From Acanthosoma haemorrhoidale (Eukaryota; Arthropoda; Insecta; Hemiptera; Acanthosomatidae), in contig OV884011.1 of assembly GCA_930367205.1 (NCBI GenBank), positions 112,025,139-112,089,138 on the forward strand: 64,000 nucleotides of DNA. Reading direction: 5' to 3'. Below the pieces are notes generated by a model. It was not told the DNA's origin, did not search any database, and worked only from the letters and a program-made list of their open reading frames with translations. The position numbers and the translations under genes are program-made. Each line of letters opens with the position of its first letter. Position 1 is the stretch's first letter. Shown piece after piece: positions 32,608 through 43,465 of the stretch.

Positions 32608-35290
32608 TTTGCAAAATACCCTGAGAGGTATTGAAATAAACGTTTTAAACCCTGTTCCCCGGGAGTTTCAATTTCACAAAATTTAACTTCAATTGCACGT
32701 CATATTCTCATTAAATTTAACACATTTTATCTTTGTAACATTACAAATTATATCGTGACCTCTAGATTCGTATCCCCCCTCTCTCATTCTTTTCAACGCC
32801 CTTAACCATGTTTAGGTTCAACTAAGTTCATTGAACAACTTTCATACGCTACGGAAAATAGTGTGGCAGTCATTATTTCATCATTTCACCGATTCTCGCC
32901 ATGTGCACCAAATTCGAAGAGATATAGCTAATAAGATCGCTAAAACTTTCACTTAATAAAAGTATTTGTTAAAAATACCAAGCTTCATATCACAATTATT
33001 TAATAACTCAGTGATTCAAAACTCATGATCTACGCCATTTTGTTTATTATTTTTAAAAGGATGTTTTTTTAATTTCCCCAGCTATACTTATAATAACTAA
33101 ATGTTCGTATATTATATGTAAATAAATGAATGGATAACATCTGCAAGGATGTGGACGGGTGAGCTTCTTAAGTACCTATTAAGTGATTGAGAAAAAGCAC
33201 ACTTAATTCCAATAGTTAAAATATGTTGTAAAAACAATTGAATAGTGGTGAAATCTTTAATCATGAAATACCTAATGAAGTTAGGATTTGCATTAACAAA
33301 ATTGTTTGCATTATCGAGTTTGAAGGGCTATTATATCCCATTAATTATGGGGGAAATAAGAAATAGCAATCATAAATTTCTTCTAAAAAGTGAGTATTCC
33401 AAAGAGCTGCAAATCAGTTAATAAAGAACCCCCGATCTTTTCATGTTAATATTATATTTTATTTATGTAATATTTAATGTAATAAACATAAACATTGTTA
33501 AATTTGTTAAATAGTTAAATAGATCATTTGTTCGTCCGCTAGGGAAGAGCACAGTCAGCTTGGTGGCGCGAAATACAGATTGATGAAAAGACGTCAGATA
33601 GCCAAGCCGGTAAACTTGTGAGATATCATTCGCTTTACCCACATATAATTATTTTAATACAATCTATCATCTCCAGCCTTATCGGCAAAATGATGGCGAA
33701 GTAGTTGGAGAATCATACTTGATGGACAACAATTTTTGAATGGACTGTATATCCGTGGAGGTGGGAAATGTGGTACAATTTAAAGGAGCATGTATTAAAG
33801 CTACGAGATAACTGGAAATGAAGAATTATTGAAATTGTAGTAAGTGAGGGAATAGAACCACAGAGATGAACAATTTTTTAAATGGGTTAGTGAAACTAAA
33901 TTGCTCTCATGCATAATGATTACTGAATGATTCGCTTAGCACCTTGAAGACTTGTTGCCCATGAGTGCAGAACATTTCATAATGGAGGTCCCAAAAATGG
34001 TGTTTTGTCACTTACTTTGCTGTTGCAGTGTTCATAGTTCTGCCCACGTTTCTTCTGTCGCTTTTTTTCTCTTCTCGCAAGTAGTGCTCAGGACTGGAGG
34101 AGAACCACAAGGAAATGTATATATTCGTTGTGAGGACGACAATGTATCATTTTCCACACGGGCATAATTTAGAGGTAGTTTTATTAAGTTTGTATTTATA
34201 TTATATTAAATAAAGGCTGACAGTACTTCCCTATACGAATATATCTTTTTGTATTCATGTACCATCTTCAGTAAACGTTTCACCTGATCAGGCATCCTCA
34301 GCATTACAATTTAGAACAAGAAACATAAGTTTACATATTTAGAAGAACAATTACATATAAAAATCCCTAATTTAATAATATTGGACAGAATAAAATGATT
34401 ATAGCCATTGTTATGTGTACAAAATTGGTAACCTCAATGCAAAAATAAATTAAAATTTTTAAAAAATCAATATTGCATTAAAAAGTACCTCTGTTATAAC
34501 TAAACCCATTCTGCCATATACAGATGAAAACCATCTTAGTTAATTAAAAATGGAAAGTACAGGTTTCATATATTAGAAGCAAAACTATCTGTGTTAGAGG
34601 AGGCTATGTAACTTAGGAGGCAATATATAACCCTTAAAATTAATAATTAATAACAACAAATAATACTTAGACAATCATAATAGGAAAAATCAGAGTTCAC
34701 TAACAAATTCCTTTGATTTTTTTTTTTTGTGAAAATAAATAAAAACCTTTAAAAATGCTACCGGACATCTGTTACCGGAATTCAAGCGAAAACTCTCGAC
34801 ATAATAACTACTTCAAGTTCAATCAGTCTTACAGTTGACTACCGAAGAGTAGCAAATTTGGTGCTTGAACGTGATTACATTGTTTATGTATCCTATGAAT
34901 GTTACAGCTCTAATAAGCCCTGAATACGAGGCCCTAGTACGGCGAAAACATTCTGGTATAAATCAATAAAGCTGTAGAGGGGCAGAAGTTGTTTCACTGC
35001 ATAAAATTAATCAGATATTTACCACGAGCCTAAAACCCGGGCCGATACACTATTGAAGTGGACGTTGAGCGCTAACAATTACCCTAGCAGTGCTGCTTGG
35101 CTGGCCCACAAACAACGGACGAAGGCCGGCAGCTATTACAGATCGGGTCCTTTGTCCTGTCGGCAACAATAGGTGTTCGGGGCCCACTCCTGGCCACTAT
35201 CGACTCGGCTAGTTAGTTCTCAGCCGATATTTACAATAACCTATTTGAATATCACATTTACGTATGAGGTGTTTAGTGAGGTGCATACAC
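32608..35290. other. non-coding stretch with a GC-rich island near 35.03-35.23 kb
   Basis: No supportable gene. It includes a GAAACGTTT-containing repeat motif at 34235-34320 (listed separately). It also includes a conspicuously GC-rich block at about 35030-35230 with ACCCGGGCCGATACAC and GGACGAAGGCCGGCAGC, which contrasts with its AT-rich surroundings. I could not assign that block: frames of about 50 codons are open but carry no recognised domain. It adjoins the LINE tail at 35300-35650 and may be part of another element. Confidence 0.45.
34235..34320 (-). repeat. repeat end with GAAACGTT motif, copy 1
   Basis: The minus strand reads GATGCCTGATCAGGTGAAACGTTTACTGAAGATG as two adjacent blocks: GATGCCTGATCAGG, then TGAAACGTTTACTGAAGATG. 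The second is followed by an AT-rich tail. A very similar arrangement is found on the + strand at 51735-51800 (ATCATCAGG, then ACGAAACGTTGACTGAGAAG). A short hairpin next to GAAACGTT is a recurring hallmark of several invertebrate repeat families' ends; the specific class is not known to me. Confidence 0.4.
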
Positions 35291-35299
35291 AGCTCGAGT

Positions 35300-35650
35300 T
35301 AAGAGGGGATTCTATATAAAGATAATTATTTGAAAGATTACAATTTGCTTGTAACATAATTAATATGGATGCAAGCATTTAGGTATATATTCAACTTATG
35401 ATGAATGAACATAGCTAGAATATATGCGAATACATGCTGCTCACAAGACCACCCGCCCTACTCCCAACGATATTCCCCCGGAAGCTGGTGGAAGGGCAGG
35501 AAGGGGTTGGGCTCACCCCGCCTCACTCTCTGACCGTTTCGCTATATGGCAAAGAGCAGAGGGTGGGATGATGGCCAGGATCCCATGGTATACTATTTTA
35601 TTTACAATAGATCGTGAGGCCACCACCGTTTGAGACGACGAAAAGGATTG
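35300..35650 (-). pseudogene. jockey-type LINE 3' tail, old copy
   Basis: The minus strand at about 35590-35645 reads PFRRLKRWWPHDLL followed by a stop, matching the last residues (PPRRLKRQWPRDLL, stop) of the LINE ORF at 38801-40549. The 3' untranslated sequence beyond it has matching landmarks (GGGATCCTGGCCAT against GGAGTCCTGGCAATGGCC, and a CAAATTGTAATC block near 35340). It is a heavily 5'-truncated, diverged copy. The 69-codon + frame at 35424-35633 is its antisense. Confidence 0.7.
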
Positions 35651-36972
35651 TAAAACTAAGGCCAAAATATGATGATTAAAACAAATCTAGTTCTGATTTT
35701 TTGTCCATTAATTGGAGGGACTGTCCTGCACGAGCGCAGAACATGTAATAGAGCACTAGGCCGGCGGAGTGGAGTGAGATGATTTGACCCCTCTAGCTGC
35801 TTCTCACACCCTCACAAATCCTGCGCGAGCACATACCTTTTTCTGATGAATTAGAACCAATTTGTTTCCATAAAAAGTTTAGTGCAATGTGATTTTTTTT
35901 TCACAAATGAAGCTTACAAGAGCCTAAGCCCAGACAGTTTTTAGTCAGACCTGCAATAACATTAATTATGTTTTTAAGGTTTTAATAAATTCTGCAGCGA
36001 TCTTGTAAAACACAATAATATTTGGACAGTGAATTAAACAAAACATAAAACTCACTTATTACGTTTTGGATATTGTCTTTATTTCCCTTAAACTTTTACA
36101 CAGTGAACCCTGGTGTTGTATGAAAACTTAATTGTCAAAACAATGGTCCACTGTATGAAAGGATAACTGAAATAAGATAATAAGTGAGTTATATTAATTT
36201 TTTTTTTAACTCATTGACTGAACAATATCAATATAAGTAGTTAGCATTGCATAATAGATAAGTTGATACGTTTTATAAAAAACTGAACTCTTTGAAAGGT
36301 TATTTATATTTACATTTAACCCAAGCCTACACAAAACAATTATTGTCCTTGGAAGGATACTAATTTGTTATTTCTCGACCTTATTTTATGTTTGTGGATT
36401 TTGTCGTTGGTCTCATTTATATGATAATATATCCTTATTTTAAAATAATATACCCGTAAGCTTTTTAAAAATAATAAATAATGACTCTCTTGTTAAAAAA
36501 CGTGATCTGTTGAAGAAAAAAACCTTTATTTATTTATATTTCGTTTCGGTATTTGTTTTTTTTCTTTTCGTAAAATTTTCTCAGACAATATGCAAATAGA
36601 AGTTAAGTATTTTCCTGTAAGTGACAGCCCTCCTCTCTCCTTAACCAATAACAGTCCTTTTTCATTTTTTCCCTTCATCATTATCCTGCACTCCTTCCAG
36701 GCATCCTTCGCACATAATGGAGGAGTTTTTTTAAATTAAACCTTGAATATTATATTTTAAAAATGTATATTAATATTAGGTTGTGATCAAAGAAGAATGT
36801 TTCATGTTCTATAGCTCCTCTAATCCTTATCAGATTTATATTAATCAATGTCACTAGTCACATAACTTATTACATCCAAATAGCTTGATATATTTAAATT
36901 GCTTGGTATAACATCATCAAGTAAATTAATCTCTAGAAAAAAATAAAATAAAAATATCAGACACAATATATT
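35651..36972. other. non-coding AT-rich stretch
   Basis: No gene seen. A moderately GC-rich patch at about 35720-35830 has no recognised frame. This stretch lies downstream (3') of the P-element transposase relic and could hold its terminal sequences, but no inverted repeats were recognised. Confidence 0.45.
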
Positions 36973-38130
36973 TTACATGTTGACGTTAGTTCTTGATCTA
37001 TTAAACGTTTCATTAATTTCCTTAGTGGGGCAAGAGGACGATTTATGTATGCACAAAATGTTGATTTGGTCTAAAGAAATGGCATTTCCTCTTGTCACAG
37101 AATTACTTGTAACTAGTATGGCTTTAAAATTAAAAGCGAAACCCTTGCGGCTGGGGTTGTTATTTCTTCCACCCCTCGCTCGTATGGAAAACAAGGACTC
37201 AATGTGATCCAGGCTGGTTTTATTGGTTGGGAAATATTTTAAGGAATTTTCTTTTTCAACATACTTGTTGTAGAAGGCTAAACTACTTTCTATGTAGAGT
37301 AGGCTTCCTAGCCAACCAAATTCCTTCCGCTTTAACAAACAGATTTTCCATTGGTGCATTTTAGTTGGGCTATGAATTATTTTGCCTCCTCCAAAAACAT
37401 TATGACGTTTGCATTGTTTAGCTTATTCAAAGCTTTTTCAAATCCTTTTATTCTAGTGCTTCTTTAATTTATTATGTCAAATAACAGGTTAAATATTTTT
37501 ATAAATTTTATAGTTTTGTCACAATTTTCGAAACCTGTTACACTTTTTTCTTTGCGATATAGTATCTCATCAGCCGCTGAAGTCACTTAACAGTTGGGAA
37601 GCCAATTTAACTTTAGTTTTATTGTTTTTGTAGTATGTGTGAGAAGTAGCTAATTTGTTGCCTAATTTTAATCCTTCTATGTTCTGATAATGGTTATCTT
37701 TTTCTATATAGCTCCACTTGATTTCTGATCCATCCCCATCGATCAGACAGCTATAATCATCCAAAATATTTGAACCAATCGCTTAAATTGGCACATAGCA
37801 AGAGTGCAAAAAATCTGGCATTCGGTCTCTTTCTTCGGTCCTGTACGGGCCACCGATTTAATACTCTGAGGATCAAGAAAAGTAAATCCTAATTTTTTCA
37901 ATAACATTGATCAAGGTTACAGAAATCCCGTACTGTTTCAATAGTTTTAGGGCTATGCATGTTAAGTTGTATGATTGTTCACCTGTTCTGGAATTCCTAT
38001 AAAAATAACCAATAGGAACTTTCCAAGAAAAAGAAAAACAGCGAGATACTTTGGCATTTATCTTTTAAAAAGTTCAGGACCTCTTCGATCGCTGAATCAT
38101 CGTACAGTAGAAATACTGTGACGTACCATT
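36973..38130 (-). pseudogene. P-element/THAP9-type transposase relic
   Basis: Minus-strand frames recover a P-element-family transposase from its middle to its C-terminus. First is GYFYRNSRTGEQSYNLTCIA with ALKLLKQYGISVTL, equivalent to the 'P-I-G-Y-F ... A-L-x-x-L-x-x-x-G-I-x-V' segment before the second catalytic Asp. A FLDP segment follows. A frame at 37570-37764 reads DGSEIKWSYIEKDN, then IEGLKLGNKLATSH and KTKVKLASQLLSDFSG. Then come FENCDKTIKFIKIFNLLFDI and STRIKGFEKALNKLNN. A frame at 36973-37359 has TSLDHIESLFSIRARGGRNN followed by NPSRKGFAF, which matches the 'Q-D-x-L-E-x-x-F-x-x-I-R-x-x-G-G-x-N-x-N-P-T' C-terminal motif. Stops and frameshifts show it is dead. The amino-terminal THAP zinc finger was not found. 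Confidence 0.85.
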
Positions 38131-38660
38131 TAACTATAGTGCTTCTATGAGGTAAGCATGTGTCTCATATTTTTTTGTATTTTCCGATTCACCGATTATG
38201 TAACTGGCTTTTAAACAATAGATAGCTCATCTTAGATAATTTTTATAGACTATTTCCATATTCATTTGAAATCAGCTATTTTTTTATGTAGCTCTGACGT
38301 AATTGTGTTGTGCTATGCACGAATTACTTATTTTATATCTAACGCATTTTTGAGATCAATTTTAAATTCGCTTATTTCGATTGGCCAATAAAAAAAAAAC
38401 AAATTAATGATTTAATATTTACCAATTGCTGGGATGTTGAAGCAAGTTGAACGTTCACATCATTTACCACGTTGTTTTGATTTTGGAACATTGATTAAAG
38501 TATTGTTGTTTTTTAGGAGACCTTATATTGTTTAATGGTGGAGGACATCGTTCCTAAAATAAGAAATAAAAAAAATATGAAATAAATGAACTACAAAAAA
38601 GCATTCAAAATCCCTACAAATTATTTCACTATGGAGATAATAAGCCGAAATGCGTTATAA
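38131..38660. other. AT-rich spacer upstream of the LINE
   Basis: AT-rich sequence between the P-element relic and the LINE. The amino-terminal part of the P-element transposase would be expected here on the minus strand, but no THAP motif was recognised. Confidence 0.5.
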
Positions 38661-40865
38661 TTTCACATTCTTTCACTACTCTGGTCCAGAGGTCGGCTTG
38701 GGAGGCATCGTCACCCCATCGTCACCCAAAAATCCATAATCATAATCGTTTACCTCAGCATCTCAAAGACCTAATCCAATCCAAACGCCGCTCCAGAACA
38801 GTGTGGCAAAGATCCCGACATCCTGCTGATCGCCGCTCGTACAATCAGTACTGCCGATTGGTAAAGCGGCGATTGGCATCCTTCCGTTCCGATTCTTTCA
38901 ATTCCTACCTCTCCTCTCTGTCTACCAGGGATAACTCGTTGTGGAATGTAACCAAAAAAATCCTAAAGTATCAACCTGTTTCACATCCACTCCGTCGTGA
39001 TGATGGGTCCTGGGCGGCTTCGGATGGGGATAGGTCAGAGGAATTTGCTCTGCATCTTACCCATACTTTCACACCTCACCTTTTTCATCAAAGCCATACT
39101 CACAGCACAACTGTGGAAGATTTCCTCACTTCACCTATTCCTCTCTCTCTTCCACCAAAAGCCGTTAATCCCTCTGAGGTCAAATACCTTCTGAAAAACT
39201 TACCTTACCGAAAATCCCCTGGATATGATCTCCTTACTCCTCAAATTCTCAAACAGCTTCCTCCTAAAGCCATAATCTTTTTAACCTATATATACAATTG
39301 CATTATCCGAACGACGCACTTTCCTCTCCTCTGGAAATATTCCATTATTGTCCTATTCGCCAAACCCGGTAAACCACCCAATGAAGCCTCATCTTACCGT
39401 CCAATTAGCCTACTCCCTATCCTCTCAAAAATATTTGAGAAACTCCTACTAAAACGTCTACTTCCAATTGTTGAATCCAAAAACCTTTTTCCCACACACC
39501 AGTTTGGTTTCCGCCAACGACATTCCACTGCTCAACAAGGCCTTCGCGTTGTTGATCACATCTCTTCAGCCCTTGAAACCAAACAGTATTGCACTGCTGC
39601 CTTTCTTGATATAGCTCAAGCTTTTGACAGGGTTTGGCACGCAGGTTTGCTCTACAAGCTCAAAAGATATTTACCACAGACCCTTTTCCTAATCCTACAG
39701 TCCTACCTTTCAAACCGCTTCTTCCAAGTCCGCTGTGGTTTAGAATACTCTAACTACTATCCCATAAGTGCAGGAGTTCCACAGGGCAGTGTCCTGGGCC
39801 CCATCCTCTATAACCTATACACCACTGATGTCCCCTCTACTCCCAATACCTTCTTGGCCACATTTGCAGATGACACTGCAGTCTTGTCATCCCACCCAGA
39901 CCCCGACATAGCATCCCATAACCTTCAAAAACACCTTGACGAGATCGAGTATTGGTGCAATCAATGGCGGATCAAAGTTAATGAAGCAAAATGCTCCCAC
40001 ATTACCTTCACCCTTTGTCGCAAGTCTTGTCCACTAGTTTATTTTAATTCTATTCCTCTCCCTGTATCCGAGACAGTACGGTACTTAGGCTTCCATCTTG
40101 ACCAACGACTGACCTGGAACCCACATACGAGACTAAAAAGACAAGAACTAAACAGACGCTTTGGACAACTGTACAGACTACTTCAAAGGACATCCCATCT
40201 CTCAATAGAAAATAAACTACTAATCTACAAAGTTATACTTAAACCAATCTGGACATACAGAATAGAGCTATGGGGGACAGCAAAAAAGTCGAACATCAAG
40301 CGTATCCAATCCTTTCAATCAAAAGTCCTGAGAACAATAGTAAATGCCCCTTATTATGTCAGCAACAAAACCCTTCATAACGACCTTAACATACCCTACA
40401 TTCTAGAACTCATCCCTTCCAAGTTTATGAAATTCCACAGTAGCCTTTCCAACCACCCTAATCCTGTAGCACAGTCAGTGCACTGCGCCACTCATCCCTA
40501 TAATCCTCCTCGGAGACTGAAACGGCAGTGGCCTCGTGACCTGCTATAAACGCGTGACAGTGGGAGTCCTGGCAATGGCCAGTTTCTCCAATCATGTCCT
40601 GAGCGTCTGTGGCTCTCGCGCTCTTGGTCAGCCTCCACTGGCTAGTATCCGGTGACGCGGCTGACGGAGGAGCGTGGGGGACTTCCCAAGACTCCGCTTT
40701 CTCTTTGCGGTGGATTTGGGGGGTCTCTGGGCTGTCTGTAAATATTGTATGAATGAGCGAGTGAATGATGCACTGTAAATATGGTATGAATGAGAGCATT
40801 TATCTTAATTACTTATTGCCTTATAAAAGGCAGATTGTAATTTTAGCACAATAAAGGGTTATATA
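38660..40865 (+). mobile_element. jockey-type LINE, main copy
   Basis: The element contains the ORF at 38801-40549. It then has a 3' untranslated region of about 310 bases, with the CAGATTGTAATTTTAGCAC block and an AATAAAGGGTTATATATAT end. Matching 3' regions occur in the copies at 22945-24002 and 42085-43465. The 5' edge is set where linker coding similarity begins, and the actual truncation point could differ by tens of bases. The 113-codon minus frame at 40458-40799 is UTR antisense, not a gene. Confidence 0.85.
38801..40549 (+). CDS. jockey-type LINE reverse transcriptase, 5'-truncated but uninterrupted ORF
   Basis: A 582-codon frame without stops encodes the reverse transcriptase of a jockey-clade non-LTR retrotransposon, which copies its RNA into DNA at a nicked target. 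The listed start is a GTG inside a longer open frame that extends back to about 38680 (SLVQRSAWEAS-like linker residues), so it is not a genuine initiation site. The linker (RSYNQYCRLVKRR, about residues 14-27) is followed by fingers with SSYRPISLLPILSKIFEKLL. Motif A is AAFLDIAQAFDRVWH, motif B is SAGVPQGSVLGPILYNLY, and motif C is FLATFADDTAVLSSH with the catalytic DD intact. A thumb with YLGFHLDQRLTWNPH and a C-terminal THPYNPPRRLKRQWPRDLL block follow. ORF1 and the apurinic endonuclease are missing, so this copy is 5'-truncated and cannot move alone. Confidence 0.93.
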   Translation: MWQRSRHPADRRSYNQYCRLVKRRLASFRSDSFNSYLSSLSTRDNSLWNVTKKILKYQPVSHPLRRDDGSWAASDGDRSEEFALHLTHTFTPHLFHQSHTHSTTVEDFLTSPIPLSLPPKAVNPSEVKYLLKNLPYRKSPGYDLLTPQILKQLPPKAIIFLTYIYNCIIRTTHFPLLWKYSIIVLFAKPGKPPNEASSYRPISLLPILSKIFEKLLLKRLLPIVESKNLFPTHQFGFRQRHSTAQQGLRVVDHISSALETKQYCTAAFLDIAQAFDRVWHAGLLYKLKRYLPQTLFLILQSYLSNRFFQVRCGLEYSNYYPISAGVPQGSVLGPILYNLYTTDVPSTPNTFLATFADDTAVLSSHPDPDIASHNLQKHLDEIEYWCNQWRIKVNEAKCSHITFTLCRKSCPLVYFNSIPLPVSETVRYLGFHLDQRLTWNPHTRLKRQELNRRFGQLYRLLQRTSHLSIENKLLIYKVILKPIWTYRIELWGTAKKSNIKRIQSFQSKVLRTIVNAPYYVSNKTLHNDLNIPYILELIPSKFMKFHSSLSNHPNPVAQSVHCATHPYNPPRRLKRQWPRDLL

Positions 40866-42084
40866 TATAATTTCACAACGTGTAAACAGACAAACGTGTG
40901 AAAAGTGTACCTGAACGTACGGTTGTTTTGAAGGTTTTAGGGGAATTTTTTGAACATGGAAGGAGTTACACCTTTCTTCAGTTTAAAGTAAAAAGGAGAT
41001 ATGTTAAAATTTTCATGTTAAAATGATTAGTAGATCCCCTATTTTCTCTTCTAACGTCTTCTTTAAGTGCCTTCTTACCAGTTGGAAGCCTGTTTAAAAA
41101 AAAAAAAGTAAAACAGGGGAACTGTGTGTCTTAATTCAATGAAAGAGATTCAAGTAGAATCCCATAGAAAAAAGATAGCCAGTACTAAAGCGAAAAGATT
41201 TCCAGTGAATGAAATTATATTATTTAAAATACTTACTGATGAAAAGTTACTCCTTTATCCCTTTCTCTCACGTTACAACCAATGGCCACATAACAAAGCA
41301 TTATCACGTAACAAAATAACAAAAACAATACACAAAAAAGAAACCAGAATATAATAGTAAACAAGGAGTAACATAGCCATCCTGATCCTGGAGCGTTCTG
41401 ATCTTCGGAAGGTTCAATGAGAGTATTAGAGTGGGTGCTAGAGAGCGGGAATCAACCCACACCCTTTATAGCCTAAGGCGCTTCTATTCTATTCAATATT
41501 CTGTTGATACATTGCTCCTGCAGTGTGCTATGCATAAGATTTAACACGAAATCTTTAGAAGGAAAAATTAGATTGTGGTGATAAATTCCAAAATAAATGG
41601 CGATAAAATGGCCACAGTTCATTTCTCAGCTCCCATTATTATCAGATACCGCCATTCCTCAATATATATTGACACATACAGGCAGGGGAGTGTTCTGTCA
41701 TAGACATTTAACATTGGTGTGATCTATTCCCACTTAATAAAATCTAAAACAAAATTAGCACCACCAAACCGCTAGCCATTCCAAGTTGGAACTTTGTGGA
41801 ATTCTTCTTCTTACAATGTTTTACACTTCTCTAAATCCATTTCTAAAAAGATATAACCTTACTATTGGTTTGCCTATTCCACAATGGTTCTAGGGTGGCT
41901 GAGAACGTCAGTACAAAATCTATTATTACTAGTGTTATGTACATTCGTAGCCCATCTAATAGTGGCTACAAAGGAAAAGACCCAGAACGAAGATTGGTGC
42001 CATATATAACTTGGAAACAACCCTGCTGGCAGCGCTTTCAGAGGAATACTGCCTTAGGGACTCTTATATATATGCTTTTATTGT
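40866..42084. other. spacer between two inverted LINE copies
   Basis: About 1.2 kb of mostly AT-rich sequence with no gene. The frames at 41124-41354 and 41865-42089 show no recognisable domain. It contains the tRNA-like segment at 41440-41505. Confidence 0.5.
41440..41505 (-). repeat. tRNA-like segment with strong B-box
   Basis: The minus strand contains GGGTTGATTCCCG (41446-41458), a near-consensus pol III B-box. Upstream is an anticodon-arm-like GCGCCTTAGGCTATAAAGGG (41462-41481). The A-box that should lie further upstream (41482-41500) is degenerate, reading TAGAATAGAA. It is probably a decayed tRNA-derived sequence or SINE head. Confidence 0.4.
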
Positions 42085-43465
42085 GCTAAAATTACAATCT
42101 GCCTTGCTAGGCAATAAGTAATTAAGATATACTATCATTCATACCATATTTACATTTCATCATTCACTCGCTCATTCATGCAATATTTACAGACAGCCCA
42201 GAAGCCTCCCAAGTCCACATGCAAAGTAGAAAGTGGAGTCTTGGGAAGTCCCCCACGCTCCTCCGTCAGCCGCGTCACCGGATACTAGCCAGTGGAGACT
42301 GACCAAGAGCGCGAGAGCCACAGACGCTCAGGACATGATTGGAGAAACTGGCCATTGCCAGGACTCCCACTGTCACACGATTATAGCAGGTCACGAGGCC
42401 ACTGCCGTTTCAGTCTCCGAAGAGGATTATAGGGATGAGTGGCGCAGTGCAATGACTGTGCTACAGGATTAGGGTGGTTGGAAAGGCTACTGTGGAATTT
42501 CATAAACTTGGAAGGGATGAGTTCTAGAATGTAGGGTATATTAAGGTCGTTATGAAGGGTTTTGTTGCTGACATAATAAGGGGCATTTAATATTGTTCTC
42601 AGGACTTTTGATTGAAAGGATTGGATACGCTTGATGTTCGAATTTTTTGCTGTCCCCCATAGCTCTATTCTGTATGTCCAGATTGGTTTAAGTATAACTT
42701 TGTAGATTAGTAGTTTATTTTCTATTGAGAGATGGAATGTCCTTTGAAGTAGTCTGTATAGTTGTCCAAAGCGTCTGTTTAGTTCTTGTCTTTTTAGTCT
42801 CGTATGTGGGTTCCAGGTCAGTCGTTTGTCGAGATGGATAGTAGTTGGAATATTCTAAACCACAGCGGACTTGGAAGAAGCGGTTTGAAAGGCAGGACTG
42901 TAGGATTAGGAAAAGGGTCTGTGGTAAATATCTTTTGAGCCTCTAGAGTAAACCTGCGTGCCAAACCCTGTCAAAAGCTTGAGCTATATCAAGAAAGGCA
43001 GCAGTGCAATACTGTTTGGTTTCAAGGGCTAAGAAGATGTGATCAACAACGCGAAGGCCTTGTTGAGCAGTGGAATGCCGTTGGCGGAAACCAAACTGGT
43101 GTGTGGGAAAAAGGTTTTTGGATTCAATAATTGGAAGTAGACGTTTTAGTAGAAGTTTCTCAAATATTTTTGAGAGGATAGGGAGTAGGCTTATTGAACG
43201 GTAAGATGAGGCTTCATTGAGTGGTTTACCGGGTTTGGCGAATAGGACAATAATGGAATGTTTCCAGAGGAGAGGAAAGTGCGTCGTTCGGATAATGCAA
43301 TTATATATGTAAGTTAGAAAGATTATGGCTTTAGGAGGAAGTTGTTTGAGAATTTGAGGAGTTAGGAGATCATATCCAGGGGATTTTCTGTAAGGTAAGT
43401 TTTGCAGAAGATATTTGACCTCAGAGGGATTAACGGCTTTTGGTGGAAGGGAGAGAGGAATTTAG
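42085..43465 (-). pseudogene. jockey-type LINE, inverted copy with internal deletion
   Basis: It matches the main LINE copy in opposite orientation. It covers the 3' untranslated region (42085-42470), the C-terminal coding part down to the RLTWNPH codons at about 42838, and then, abruptly, the codons around QVRCGLEYSNYY and further 5' sequence as far as the SLPPKAVNPS region at 43465. About 330 bases that include motif B and the catalytic FADD box are therefore missing. Several stops are present (for example, a TAG replaces a codon near 42945). Its 5' end is truncated at 43465. The frame at 42233-42472 is UTR antisense. Confidence 0.9.

Noticed and set aside
33952..34167. Candidate for the missing TM3 exon after a TTGCTGTTGCAG acceptor
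   Set aside because: The translated frames either hit a stop early or give Ser/Arg-rich sequence without a helix or the expected Cys and Trp pattern.
36977..37207. 76-codon + strand frame
   Set aside because: Antisense to the conserved C-terminal part of the P-element-type transposase.
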